Position numbers and translations under genes: made by a program. A stretch of 64,000 bases of DNA from Anaerolineaceae bacterium (lineage in GTDB: Bacteria; Chloroflexota; Anaerolineae; Anaerolineales; Anaerolineaceae), in the NCBI GenBank assembly GCA_002702705.1, contig PABH01000013.1, forward strand, positions 17,054 to 81,053, in the 5' to 3' direction. Positions 52,079 to 61,529 of the stretch are shown piece by piece (the stretch's first letter is position 1; each line of letters opens with the position of its first letter). The notes below the pieces were generated by a model. The model was not told the DNA's origin, did not search any database, and saw only the letters and a program-made list of their open reading frames with translations.

Positions 52079-53326
52079 ATGACCATTAATATTGATCAGG
52101 CGAATCAAAAAGTAATTGATGCCTTTATGGATGCCCGCCCCATGGTTACCGGTGTGGCCCCCGCAAGAGATGTTATCCCCGGAATGCATGATAATTTACT
52201 GCTGCATGCTGGCCCCCCTGCTACATGGGAAAATATGTCCGGCCCGGTACGCGGTGCCATGATTGGTGCACTGTTGTTTGAAGGCCGTGCCAAATCTGCT
52301 GAAGAAGCGGAAGAAATGTTAAGCAGTGGTAAGTTTGAATTTGCCCCTTGCCACCATTACGATTCCACCGGTCCGATGGCGGGTGTGATGTCTCCTTCCA
52401 TGCTGGTATATATTGTGGAAAACACAACCACCGGCTACAAAGCTTTTTCTGGTTTGAACGAAGGCCGCGGTAAAGTTTTACGGATGGGTGCTTACAGCGA
52501 AGAAGTCATTAACCGCATGCAGTGGTTAAATGATGTTTTGGGTCCGGCAGTGGATGCCGCATTAAAAGAAATGGGCGGCCTGGACATTCGAACCTTATTG
52601 GCAAAAGCATTACATATGGGTGATGATGGCCACAACCGATTGGATGCAGCTTCTTTACTGTATACCAATTTATTAGCGCCATATATTACCAAAACTGCCA
52701 AAGATGCAGATACCGCTTCTGAAATTATTAAATTCTTGGGCGAAAACGCTTTATCTGTTCTGAACCCGGTGATGGCTGGCTGTAAAACCATGACACAAGC
52801 CGGACATAACGTGGAAGGTTCCACGATTGTGACCGTGATGGCAAGAAATGGTACGGATATTGGTATTCGTGTCAGTGGTTTGGGTGACCAATGGTTTACC
52901 GCACCCGCTCCCGTTGTGGATGCTTTATACTTCCCCGGATTCACGGAAAAAGATGCCAGCCGTGACATTGGCGACAGCACCATTACAGAAACCGCCGGTA
53001 TTGGTGGTTTTGCAATGGCTTCCGCCCCGGCTTTGGTTACCTTTATTGGTGGTACACCACGTGATGCAATTAACACTACATTGGATATGTATGAAATTAC
53101 TTTTGGTGAACACAAACACTTCTCCATTCCCTTCTTGGATTTCCGCGGCACCCCAACCGGTGTAGATATCCGAAAAGTTGTGGAAAAGAATATGCCACCT
53201 CGCGTAAACACGGGTGTTGCACATAAAGACCCAGGTGTTGGCCAGGTAGGTGCTGGGGTGGTTAGCGTACCCATGTCCGTGTTTGAAGATGCATTGGTTG
53301 CATTTGCTGAAAAATACGGCATTTAA
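52079..53326 (+). CDS. ylbE: DUF1116 protein (YlbE/AllG-like)
   Basis: A 415-residue soluble protein, normal for the family. Segments recognised: MVTGVAPARDVIPGMHDNLL (about residues 22-41), GPPATWENMSGPVRGAMIGA (about 45-64), CHHYDSTGPMAGVMSPSMLV (about 96-115) and GVDIRKVVEKNMPPRVNTG. DUF1116 proteins are the YlbE (AllG) subunit of oxamate carbamoyltransferase and nearly always follow fdrA, as here with a 44-base gap and RBS AAGGAG. This supports a carbamoyl-transfer reaction, whose acceptor or donor may differ from oxalurate. Confidence 0.9.
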   Translation: MTINIDQANQKVIDAFMDARPMVTGVAPARDVIPGMHDNLLLHAGPPATWENMSGPVRGAMIGALLFEGRAKSAEEAEEMLSSGKFEFAPCHHYDSTGPMAGVMSPSMLVYIVENTTTGYKAFSGLNEGRGKVLRMGAYSEEVINRMQWLNDVLGPAVDAALKEMGGLDIRTLLAKALHMGDDGHNRLDAASLLYTNLLAPYITKTAKDADTASEIIKFLGENALSVLNPVMAGCKTMTQAGHNVEGSTIVTVMARNGTDIGIRVSGLGDQWFTAPAPVVDALYFPGFTEKDASRDIGDSTITETAGIGGFAMASAPALVTFIGGTPRDAINTTLDMYEITFGEHKHFSIPFLDFRGTPTGVDIRKVVEKNMPPRVNTGVAHKDPGVGQVGAGVVSVPMSVFEDALVAFAEKYGI

Positions 53327-53355
53327 TGTCGATAAAACTTTAATGGAGGAATGTA

Positions 53356-55026
53356 ATGGATCGAGAACGTTTTGTTAAGATGATGGCCGAAGCCAAGACG
53401 TATGACTTGACACAAGGCTGCAGTATTTTTACTCCCCCCGTTCCCGGGGATAAAGCATTAGAAGTCCACTTTTTCAAACGTGTTACCGGTGCTTATGGCG
53501 GCGGACAGGGTGCAAATGGTCAGATTTTAAACTGGAGCAACACGGTTGGTACTCACCTGGTGGGTGAAACCGCTTTCCATTCCGGTGGACGTCCGATTGC
53601 TGATGTTCCTTTAACCGATCTGAGTGGCGAAGGTGTTGTCGTTGATCTTTCTGATGAATTAGGCGATTACGACCTTTACACTCCTGAAATGGTAATGAAA
53701 AAAGTGGATGTCAAAAAAGGTGATATCCTGATTATTAACACCGGCTACAACCGCTATTCTTGGGATCAACCCGATGTATTTAACAAAGACGCCCAGGGTG
53801 GTGTGGAATCGAAAGAATTTGGTTTCCTGGTTCGCCATCCAGGCCCATCACCAGAATTTTTTGATTGGGCAATGGATATGGAATTGAAGTGGATTGGTGT
53901 GGATTGCGGCAGCGCAGAACACCCCATGAATACTCCCATTCGCCGTATGCACGAAAACCACTTCCAAAAAGCAGAAGAAAAATTAAAAGAAAAATATGGC
54001 AAAACCTGGGATGAAATGTACCCCCAAGATTGGTACTATGAATTAACCCATATTAAGATGCCAAAAGCTCATTTACTGTTGGTTGAGTCCATTGTTGGAC
54101 AGATCAACGAACTCAAGAATCAACGTGCCTGGATTACCGTTCAACCCATTCCGTTTGTGGAAGTTGAAACTGCCTGGGCTCGTGTGGTGGCTTATCAGGC
54201 TCCTGAATGGATGGAAGCCGATGAATTCTTTGCAGAAATGAACAAAGCAGAGATGTTCGATATGTCTGTTCCGTTCAGCGTACGTTCTCCACAGTGGGCA
54301 AACTACGAACCGTTATCCGTGAAATATTTCAAACGGGTTGGCGGCGCTCATTATGGTATGGCTCGAAACGGTTCCATTTGTAATGCTTCCATTCACTTGG
54401 CAACCCACATGGATGGCGAAAAACATTTTTATCCCAATGGCCGTACGATTGGTGAGACCCCATTAGAAGAATGGGTTGGCCCTGGTGTGATTGCTGATAT
54501 TTCGCATCTTGTCAGCAATTCCAGTGTTTATACACCTGAAATGATTGAATCTGTGGTTGATGTCCAAGAAGGTGATATTCTCGTGATTAAGACCGGCTGG
54601 TACAAGTTTGGTTGGTTAAGCGAAGATTCAGACGAATTCCGCTACATGATCAAACATCCAGGCCCATCACCCGATTTTGCTGATTGGGCAGCCGAAAAGA
54701 AGATTAAATGGATTGGTGTGGACTGTGTTGCAGCGGATCATCCAATGAATACAATCCAACGCCTTTGGCATCCAAAAACCTTTGAAGAAGCCAATCAAAA
54801 GCTGATCGAAGATTTTGGTAAAGATTGGGATGAAATGTATCCTTTGGATCATTTCTATCAAGATATGCACTTGAACCTCTTCCCGAAGAAGATCGTCCAT
54901 GCTGAAAATCTCGGCTGGGATTTGGAAAAAGCGACAAGCGGCCGCTATTACATTGGTTGTTACCTGCAAAAAGGTATGGAAATTGAATCAATGTGGGGTC
55001 GATTTGTAGCCTTCAAAGAAGGATAG
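53356..55026 (+). CDS. Tandem two-domain cyclase-family amidohydrolase
   Basis: A 556-residue fusion of two cyclase-family (kynurenine formamidase/isatin hydrolase fold) units, about residues 1-275 and 290-556. Repeated segments pair up: GPSPEFFDWA and GPSPDFADWA; KWIGVDCGSAEHPMNT and KWIGVDCVAADHPMNT; FFKRVTGAYGG and YFKRVGGAHYG. The metal motif HXXXHXDXXXH is intact in the second half (HLATHMDGEKHF) but degenerate in the first (TVGTHLVGET). These enzymes hydrolyse amide or cyclic amide bonds with Zn or Mn. In this operon it is a candidate ring opener for an N-heterocycle. Confidence 0.85.
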   Translation: MDRERFVKMMAEAKTYDLTQGCSIFTPPVPGDKALEVHFFKRVTGAYGGGQGANGQILNWSNTVGTHLVGETAFHSGGRPIADVPLTDLSGEGVVVDLSDELGDYDLYTPEMVMKKVDVKKGDILIINTGYNRYSWDQPDVFNKDAQGGVESKEFGFLVRHPGPSPEFFDWAMDMELKWIGVDCGSAEHPMNTPIRRMHENHFQKAEEKLKEKYGKTWDEMYPQDWYYELTHIKMPKAHLLLVESIVGQINELKNQRAWITVQPIPFVEVETAWARVVAYQAPEWMEADEFFAEMNKAEMFDMSVPFSVRSPQWANYEPLSVKYFKRVGGAHYGMARNGSICNASIHLATHMDGEKHFYPNGRTIGETPLEEWVGPGVIADISHLVSNSSVYTPEMIESVVDVQEGDILVIKTGWYKFGWLSEDSDEFRYMIKHPGPSPDFADWAAEKKIKWIGVDCVAADHPMNTIQRLWHPKTFEEANQKLIEDFGKDWDEMYPLDHFYQDMHLNLFPKKIVHAENLGWDLEKATSGRYYIGCYLQKGMEIESMWGRFVAFKEG

Positions 55027-55040
55027 CCGTAGGATAACAA

Positions 55041-55082
55041 ACTGCTGTCCCGGATTAACTTGCAAAATTTCGGGACAGCAGT
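55041..55082 (+). terminator. Hairpin closing the fdrA-ylbE-cyclase operon
   Basis: ACTGCTGTCCCG (55041-55052) and CGGGACAGCAGT (55071-55082), a perfect 12-pair stem with an 18-base loop, 14 bases after the stop. The U-tract is poor. Confidence 0.65.
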
Positions 55083-55413
55083 CATAATATTGGTGGTGAC
55101 AGGTTGCTTTCAGAGTTTGTTTATAATTACCAGATTTTTCAAAATCCCCATAAAAAACACCTTATAAAGGAAGAACAGTTGGCAGAGACCCGTAAAAAGC
55201 GGGAACGCACTGCCGGTCTTTCATGGGCTATTTTGAACATCTCTGATGGAACTGCTATCCTTATGGATCATTTCATTTTGACCACTGCGTTTCTCTTAAG
55301 CAGTTTTATCAAAGTCTTTCCCAACTCTGAAACCCCCGTTTACCAAAATCCCCAAACGAATAAACTTAATTTATACAAGGTGTTTCTCATTTTATTGAGG
55401 AGGTACAGTCTAC
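55083..55413 (+). promoter_or_regulatory. Leader region of the molybdenum hydroxylase operon
   Basis: TATAAT at 55122-55127 is the only strong -10 and would give a leader of about 285 bases. A 109-codon frame (55104-55433) runs through it and overlaps the next gene, without RBS or recognisable protein character, so it is not called. SD GAGGAGG is at 55396-55402. Confidence 0.45.
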
Positions 55414-56286
55414 ATGAAGCCAGCTCCATTTGATTATTATGCACCGACTACTGTGGCTGAAGCTGTGGAAAAATTAGCAGAGCTTGGTTATGCTGGAAAG
55501 GTCTTAGCGGGCGGACAAAGTTTAATCCCGGCTATGAATTTCCGTATGGCTCGCCCGGGTGCTTTGGTTGACCTGGGAAAGATCAAAGAATTAGCTTATA
55601 TCAAACCACAAGCGGATGGCAGCGTAGCCATCGGTACAATGACACGCGATACAGCCGTTGAAGAAGATGAATTTATTCGAAAGAATTTTCCCATTGTTGC
55701 AGAAACGGTGAGTTATATTGCCCACAAACAAATCCGCAACCGCGGATCATTTGGCGGTGCAATTGCGCACGCTGATCCTGCTGCCCAGATCCCTGCTTTA
55801 GCCGTACTGCTGGATGCAAAATTAAAAGTTTTGTCCACCGATGGCGAACGTTGGGAAGATGCTGTTGATTTTATTATCGGGCCTTTTATGACAACCCTAG
55901 AACCACAAGAACTGTTGGCTGAGGTAGTTATTCCCCCCTTACCGGCAAATTGTGGGTGCAGTTACCAGCAAGTTTCCCGCCAAAAAGGTGGTTATGCCCA
56001 GGCGGCCGCCATTGCCAAAGTGGTGATGGACGGTGATAAAGTAAAAGATGCACAGGTTGTGTTATTTAGTGTGGGTGAAACACCCATTCGAACCGAACAG
56101 CCCAATAAAGTATTGGCTGGTATGGTTCCGAGCACAGAATTAATTGAATCGGTAGCCGAATATGTTGGCGCAAATGAATGCGACCCTGGCACCGATTTGC
56201 ACGGAACAGAAGAGTACCGTCGCAACCTGGTTAAAGTTTTGGTTCGTCGTGCTTTGCTTGACGCAATCGAACGGGCAAAGAAGTAG
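55414..56286 (+). CDS. Molybdenum hydroxylase FAD-binding (medium) subunit
   Basis: A 290-residue protein of the CoxM/XdhB family: the FAD-binding segment KVLAGGQSLIPAMNFRMARP (about residues 29-48), RNRGSFGGAIAHADPAAQIP (about 108-127), and the C-terminal CO_deh_flav domain. It passes electrons from the iron-sulfur subunit to an acceptor. It is the first of three genes (M-S-L order) of a xanthine-dehydrogenase-type enzyme; gaps of 9 and 18 bases indicate an operon. Confidence 0.93.
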   Translation: MKPAPFDYYAPTTVAEAVEKLAELGYAGKVLAGGQSLIPAMNFRMARPGALVDLGKIKELAYIKPQADGSVAIGTMTRDTAVEEDEFIRKNFPIVAETVSYIAHKQIRNRGSFGGAIAHADPAAQIPALAVLLDAKLKVLSTDGERWEDAVDFIIGPFMTTLEPQELLAEVVIPPLPANCGCSYQQVSRQKGGYAQAAAIAKVVMDGDKVKDAQVVLFSVGETPIRTEQPNKVLAGMVPSTELIESVAEYVGANECDPGTDLHGTEEYRRNLVKVLVRRALLDAIERAKK

Positions 56287-56295
56287 GAGGGTACA

Positions 56296-56775
56296 ATGGC
56301 AAATAAAGTGAAAATTAACGTAACGGTAAATGGTACCCAATACGAACGTGAAGTTGAACCTCGTTTGCTGCTGAGTGATTTTATTCGTAAAGATCTCGGC
56401 CTGACGGGAACACACGTTGGTTGTGAACATGGTTTATGTGGTGCGTGTACCATTTTGATGAATGGACAGGCTGTTCGCTCTTGTACTCATTTTGCCGTAA
56501 TGGCTGACGGTGCAGATATTAAAACCGTTGAATCCTTGGGCACGATGGATAACCTGCATCCCATTCAAGAAGCTTTTATGGAAAAACACGCTTTACAGTG
56601 TGGTTTCTGTACACCTGGTTTCTTAATGACCGCTGTGGAATATTTAGAAGGAAACCCCAATCCTACCGATGAAGAAGCACGGGAAGCGATTGACGGGAAC
56701 TTCTGCCGCTGTACTGGTTATGAGAATATTGTTGAAGCTGTCAAATTAGCAGCCAAAAAAATGGCTGATCATTAA
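56296..56775 (+). CDS. Molybdenum hydroxylase [2Fe-2S] (small) subunit
   Basis: A 159-residue protein with two [2Fe-2S] domains: the plant-ferredoxin type with GCEHGLCGACTILMNG (Cys at about 43, 48, 51 and 63) and the helical type with CGFCTPGFLM and CRCTGYENIV. Its length is standard for CoxS/XdhC-type subunits. It relays electrons from the molybdenum centre to FAD. Confidence 0.95.
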   Translation: MANKVKINVTVNGTQYEREVEPRLLLSDFIRKDLGLTGTHVGCEHGLCGACTILMNGQAVRSCTHFAVMADGADIKTVESLGTMDNLHPIQEAFMEKHALQCGFCTPGFLMTAVEYLEGNPNPTDEEAREAIDGNFCRCTGYENIVEAVKLAAKKMADH

Positions 56776-56793
56776 CAGCAGGAGAGGTAAATC

Positions 56794-59142
56794 GTGGCAG
56801 AAAAAAATGTACAAAAATCCCTTAAACGAAATGAAGATCCTCGTTTATTAGTTGGAAAAACAACTTTTATTGATGATATTGACCTTCCGGGTATGCTGCA
56901 CGTAGCGATCAAGCGCAGTGATTATTCACACGGACGGATTGTGAAATTGGATGTGGAAGAAGCCCGGAAACTCCCCGGTGTGGTTGCCATTTACACCGCA
57001 GAAGATTTGGGTGATTATTGGCGTCCCGGCCCCTTACAAGTTCCTCCCCCAACCGCAATTAAAGGTTCTGTATTCCATGCTCGTCCGCTGGAATGTATTG
57101 CGAAAAACAAAGTCCGTTTTTCGGGTGAACCGGTTGCAGTGGTTGTTGCGGAAAGTCGTTATATTGCGGAAGACGCACTGGATCATATTATCTTAGATGT
57201 GGAAACCCTGGATTATGTAGGTGATCTCGAAAAAGCAATTGAACCGGGCGCGGCGCTGATCCATGAAGACCTGGATTCCAATCTGGCTGCTGATGTTGTG
57301 CAAGAAGTGGGCAGCTGGGAAAAAGCCGTTGCGGAAGCTGACCTGGTGGTGAAACGCCGCCTGGAGGTTAACCGTGTGGCTGGTGGCGCCATGGAAAACC
57401 GTGGTTTTGTTGCCCAATGGGACGAAAACTTACAGGTGCTGAACTGCTGGGCAACCACGCAGGGACCAATCCCAATGCGAAACAGCATTGCAAATTATCT
57501 GGGACTGATGGAGAACCAGGTTCGCTTAATGAACCCAGCCATCGGCGGTGGTTTTGGTCCAAAAATCATGTCATCCCAAATTGATGATGTGGTTATTCCG
57601 TGGATCGCAATCAAGTTAAAACGACCGGTCAAATGGTTCGAAGATCGCCGTGAAAACTTCCTGGGTACCACTTCTGAACGAGATCAGGTGCACTATGCAG
57701 AGATCGCTCTGAAAAAAGATGGCACAATTCTGGGTGTTAAAGATGTCATGTACCATAACACCGGTGCTTATAATCCCTATGGTATGACCGTTCCGTTGAA
57801 CACACAAACCCATACCGTCAGCAACTATCGCGTACCAAATTTCTTTACAGAAATTAAAATGGTGTTCACCAATCAAATGGTTGTAACCCCGGTACGTGGT
57901 GCTGGACGTTCCCAGGGCGTGTTTGTGATGGAACGTTTGTTAGATGCCGCAGCCAAAGAATTGGGTATGGATGTGGTTGAAATTCGCCGCAAGAATATCT
58001 TATCTCCGGAAGAATTTCCGCTGCGTACAGGCGTAATTGGTCAGGATTTTGTGGAAGGTGTACTCGATAATGGTAATTACCCAGCCGCGTTAGAAAAAAC
58101 GGTTGAAACCATTGGGTATGAAAAATTTAAATCAGAAATCCAACCCAAATTACGCGCAGAAGGCAAAAATGTTGGTATCGGTATCTGTATGTTTACAGAA
58201 GGTACCGCTGTAGGCCCCTATGAGGGTGCAAAAGTGATGGTTGGTGTAACAGGTAAAGTGACCGTGTTTACCGCTTATAGTAACCAAGGTCAAGGACATT
58301 ACACCACATTTGCTCAAGTTGCAGCCGATCAATTAGGTGTGAATGTAAAAGACATCAATGTTGTGATTGGTGATACGGGGCAATGGCAATGGGGTGTTGG
58401 TGCTTTTGCCAGCCGTGGTATGACCCTGGTCGGAACAGCCATTCATAATGCTTCACTGAAGGTCCGCCAAAAAGCATTAGGCCTTGCAAGTAAGGTCTTA
58501 AATACACCAGAAGATGAATTAGAAATGCAAGATGGTGTCGTTCGTGTAGCAGACATGCCTGAGAAATTTGTTACATTAGGTGAGTTGGCACAACGAAGTA
58601 ACCCCACCCGCGGAACCGTTGAAGAAGGAATGGAACCCGGATTAGAAGCTGCTTCTTATTACGGTCCTCCACATGGAGCGACAGGATATGGCTGCTTGGG
58701 TATGATTATTTCTGTGGATGCTGAAACCGCAAAACCAAAAATCGAACGTTTGGTTATGACGGATGACTGTGGAACCCCGGTTAACCCAATGATCGTTGAT
58801 GGTCAGCTGCATGGTGGTTTGCAAATGGGAATTGGAGAAGCATTTTACGAGAATTTGGTGTATGATGATTATGGTCAATTGTTATCCGCCTCTTTTATGG
58901 ACTATCTATTCCCCCAAGCCAGTGATATGCCCGATAAATTTGAAATCAACCACATGGTTACCCCATCCCCCTTAAACCCATTGGGTATTAAAGGTGTTGG
59001 TGAAGCAGGCGTTATTGCAACCCCGGCATGTTTTATGCAAGCATTAGAGGATGCGTTGAATATCAAGGGTATGGAGATTGTTGAATCTTCCATCAGCCCC
59101 AGCAAACTCTATCACTATATGGAAAAGGCGAAAAGCGCTTAG
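56794..59142 (+). CDS. Molybdenum hydroxylase large (molybdopterin) subunit
   Basis: A 782-residue protein starting at GTG 56794 behind GGAGAGG. Xanthine-oxidase-family features: VAGGAMENRGFVAQW (about residue 200), GGGFGPK at the molybdopterin (about 251-257), PVRGAGRSQGVFVMERL (about 368), QGQGHYTTFAQ (about 495) and the catalytic Glu in GVGEAG (about 736). The active loop is not the AYRCSFR loop of aerobic CO dehydrogenase, so a purine, pyrimidine or other N-heterocycle is more likely than CO. Maturation XdhC/CoxF-type genes are absent from the window. A hairpin overlaps the stop. Confidence 0.93.
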   Translation: MAEKNVQKSLKRNEDPRLLVGKTTFIDDIDLPGMLHVAIKRSDYSHGRIVKLDVEEARKLPGVVAIYTAEDLGDYWRPGPLQVPPPTAIKGSVFHARPLECIAKNKVRFSGEPVAVVVAESRYIAEDALDHIILDVETLDYVGDLEKAIEPGAALIHEDLDSNLAADVVQEVGSWEKAVAEADLVVKRRLEVNRVAGGAMENRGFVAQWDENLQVLNCWATTQGPIPMRNSIANYLGLMENQVRLMNPAIGGGFGPKIMSSQIDDVVIPWIAIKLKRPVKWFEDRRENFLGTTSERDQVHYAEIALKKDGTILGVKDVMYHNTGAYNPYGMTVPLNTQTHTVSNYRVPNFFTEIKMVFTNQMVVTPVRGAGRSQGVFVMERLLDAAAKELGMDVVEIRRKNILSPEEFPLRTGVIGQDFVEGVLDNGNYPAALEKTVETIGYEKFKSEIQPKLRAEGKNVGIGICMFTEGTAVGPYEGAKVMVGVTGKVTVFTAYSNQGQGHYTTFAQVAADQLGVNVKDINVVIGDTGQWQWGVGAFASRGMTLVGTAIHNASLKVRQKALGLASKVLNTPEDELEMQDGVVRVADMPEKFVTLGELAQRSNPTRGTVEEGMEPGLEAASYYGPPHGATGYGCLGMIISVDAETAKPKIERLVMTDDCGTPVNPMIVDGQLHGGLQMGIGEAFYENLVYDDYGQLLSASFMDYLFPQASDMPDKFEINHMVTPSPLNPLGIKGVGEAGVIATPACFMQALEDALNIKGMEIVESSISPSKLYHYMEKAKSA

Positions 59143-59152
59143 CGCTTTTCGC
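59128..59152 (+). terminator. Hairpin over the stop codon of the large subunit gene
   Basis: GCGAAAAGCGC, a three-base loop, GCGCTTTTCGC, then TTTCTTATC. The TAG is within the stem. It may terminate part of the transcripts. Confidence 0.6.
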
Positions 59153-59196
59153 TTTCTTATCAATTTTTTTCTACTTATTAATGGAGGAAGTAATTA

Positions 59197-59820
59197 ATGA
59201 AGATCGAAGGCTCACACGTATTTAATGGTCCCCGAGAAGCCGTATGGGAAATGTTCTATGATCCGAATGTGCTGACCAGCGCATTACCCGGAGCACAGAA
59301 GGTTGAACAAGTTAGTGAAAATGAATACAAATTCGATATGAATGTTCGCGTCGGACCAGTCTCCGGTGCGTTTTCTGGTGGAATGACACTCGAAGATGCT
59401 GTTGAACCCGAAAAAGTTACCATTAAAGGTGGCGGTAAAGGGGCTCCTGGTTTCTTGGATGGTGTTGGTAATGTCCGGTTTGTTGAACAGGACGACGGCA
59501 CTACATTGATGGAGTATGACGGCGAGGTGAACATTGGTGGCGCATTGGCTAGTGTAGGCCAACGCATGATCGATAGTGTTTCAAAAAGTATGATCAAAAC
59601 TGGTTTCGCAACCCTGGATAAAGCTTTAGCAGCTCGCTTGGCAGCCAAAGAAACCGGTGAAGAAGTGAAATTTGAAGCACCCACCGAAACTGAGTTCGCA
59701 AAAGAAGTTGCTAAAGATATGGTTGGCGGCGTAACTTCTTCTGCTGAAGTCAAGCTTGTTCTTTATATTGTTCCATTGATATTAATTTTGGTTTTACTTT
59801 CTTTCCTGTTTGGCCGCTAA
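59197..59820 (+). CDS. CoxG-like SRPBCC protein with C-terminal membrane helix
   Basis: A 207-residue protein. Residues of about 1-150 are a START/SRPBCC domain of the CoxG type: GSHVFNGPREAVWEMFYDPN, LTSALPGAQKVEQVSEN, GGALASVGQRMIDSVSKSMI. A linker and one membrane helix end the chain (LVLYIVPLILILVLLSFLF). CoxG proteins help recruit or mature molybdenum hydroxylases at the membrane, and in mycobacteria CoxG binds quinone. RBS GGAGG lies upstream. This gene supports membrane coupling of the enzyme. Confidence 0.88.
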   Translation: MKIEGSHVFNGPREAVWEMFYDPNVLTSALPGAQKVEQVSENEYKFDMNVRVGPVSGAFSGGMTLEDAVEPEKVTIKGGGKGAPGFLDGVGNVRFVEQDDGTTLMEYDGEVNIGGALASVGQRMIDSVSKSMIKTGFATLDKALAARLAAKETGEEVKFEAPTETEFAKEVAKDMVGGVTSSAEVKLVLYIVPLILILVLLSFLFGR

Positions 59821-60065
59821 AGACAGATCATTGAAGAAAGAGATAACCATGCAGAAGATTGGAGGTGCAAACGTACAGAGATATCCATTTGATTACTTTC
59901 CATTGGCCCAAGAAGGCAAGGTAGATTTGGTATTTTTGTTTGATGACCCAATTGGAGGAGAACTCTTTTCCAAGCAAACCCAAACCTTTGCCCAAACGAA
60001 AGAATTTAACATTAATACAATAAATCATCCAAATTTTAACTCTTTTTAGAGGGAGGAAGACTCGT

Positions 60066-61460
60066 ATGGCTACTACTACAAAAGTGATTGGTTATCTTCC
60101 TGATGACCGCCCCCCCGTAGGACAAATGATACTGTTGGGTTTCCAACATGTTATCACCATGTTCCCCGCCACCGTATTATGCGCCCTGCTGATGGGTTTC
60201 CCGGTTAGCACCGTATTAACTGTTACCGGCTTTGGTACTGTTGTTGCATTGATTGGTTCCAAATTGGCAATGGGTAAATTCATCCCCTTGTACTATGGTT
60301 CAAGTTTTTCCTATATTGCAGCAGTAACCGCAATTACCAAACCAACCTTTGGTGTACCGGCTGACCCCGAATTACTCGCCATTGTGCAAACTGGTTTCGT
60401 TGCGACTGGTGTCATCAACATTATTGTTGGTTTGATTATCCGTGCTTCTGGTGGTAAAGAAGCTCTTGATAAAGTTTTACCCCCAATCGTGACCGGCTCT
60501 GTTGCCTGTACCATCGGTATTGGTTTAGGTCAAGCTGCATTAAACAATGCCAGTGGTTATCTGAATAACCCGGCTGGTGATTTAAAGTGGTGGGCTGCCG
60601 CATTGGTAACCATTATCGCTACCTTCATCTTCTCTGTGTACCTGCAAGGGAAGGGATTCATTTCGATGTTGCCAATTCTTTTGGGTGCCGTTGTTGGTTA
60701 TTTGGTGGCAATCCCCTTAGGATTAGTTGATTTCTCAATCTTTGGTACATCCGCTTTGTTCCGCGCTCCTGCCTTTACATTCCCGAACTTTGCTGACGAA
60801 CTTACTTTGACAGTGATTTTTGGTGTTGGTATTATGGCTATCGCGACCATTCCGGAATCTACCGCTCACCTCTACCAGATCAGTTTGTATGTTGACCACT
60901 TGGCTGATGAAATGGGCAAAGAACGCTATGGCCTCAGCAAATACATCGGCCTCAACATGATGCTCGATGGTTTAAACGACTTAATCAACGGTCTGTTTGG
61001 TTCAACCGCCGGTACGAACTATGGTGAGAACAACTCCTTGATGGTAATCACCCGGAACTACTCCGGGCCAGTATTGATTACCGCTGGTGCCATCTCCATC
61101 GTTTTAGGCTTTATTGGCCCATTGGCCGATCTTGTTTCTACCATCCCAACCGCAGTTAGTGGTGGTCTTTCCATCTACTTGTTCGGTGTCATTGGTATGC
61201 AAGGTATTGCTTTGATGATGGCAGAACGTGTCAATCTCTTTGATCCAGCCCAGCTGGCAATCGGTGCCGTGATCTTGATCGTAGGTATCGGTGGTAACAT
61301 CGGCTTCCCCGGTGGTTTCTTACCGATTCCCTTACTCCAAGGTTTATTCCCACAAGGTTGGCCCGCGATCGCAACTGCTGCAGTTTTAGGTATTTTGCTG
61401 AACCTGGTTCTGCAATTCTGGAAACCACCAGTAGTACGCGCAAACGTGCTGAACGACTAA
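60066..61460 (+). CDS. NCS2-family nucleobase permease (UraA-signature)
   Basis: A 464-residue membrane protein with 14 predicted helices. The NCS2 signature reads TNYGENNSLMVITRNYSG (about residues 317-334), which is the [T]xYGENxG...ITR type of uracil permeases rather than the FxQNxGVI of many purine permeases. ATVLCALLMGFPVSTVL near the N-terminus is also typical. It imports a nucleobase with protons. Its position beside the hydroxylase and cyclase genes suggests it delivers their substrate. RBS AGGGAGG precedes the ATG. Confidence 0.9.
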   Translation: MATTTKVIGYLPDDRPPVGQMILLGFQHVITMFPATVLCALLMGFPVSTVLTVTGFGTVVALIGSKLAMGKFIPLYYGSSFSYIAAVTAITKPTFGVPADPELLAIVQTGFVATGVINIIVGLIIRASGGKEALDKVLPPIVTGSVACTIGIGLGQAALNNASGYLNNPAGDLKWWAAALVTIIATFIFSVYLQGKGFISMLPILLGAVVGYLVAIPLGLVDFSIFGTSALFRAPAFTFPNFADELTLTVIFGVGIMAIATIPESTAHLYQISLYVDHLADEMGKERYGLSKYIGLNMMLDGLNDLINGLFGSTAGTNYGENNSLMVITRNYSGPVLITAGAISIVLGFIGPLADLVSTIPTAVSGGLSIYLFGVIGMQGIALMMAERVNLFDPAQLAIGAVILIVGIGGNIGFPGGFLPIPLLQGLFPQGWPAIATAAVLGILLNLVLQFWKPPVVRANVLND

Positions 61461-61529
61461 TTTTTGTTTTTGATTTATCTTTGACAGGAGCTGTGCAATA
61501 GAGCAGGTGTGCAACCCCTGTCACCCAAA

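Noticed and set aside
55104..55433. 109-codon frame before the FAD subunit gene
   Set aside because: It overlaps the next gene's start, lacks an RBS and protein-like character, and occupies the probable leader.
56794..59142. Aerobic carbon monoxide dehydrogenase large subunit
   Set aside because: The AYRCSFR active-site loop is missing; the equivalent region reads PVRGAGR, as in general xanthine-oxidase-family enzymes.
59810..60049. 79-codon frame between CoxG and the permease
   Set aside because: It overlaps the CoxG stop, has no good RBS at its start and no recognised domain. A shorter frame from about 59850 cannot be fully excluded.
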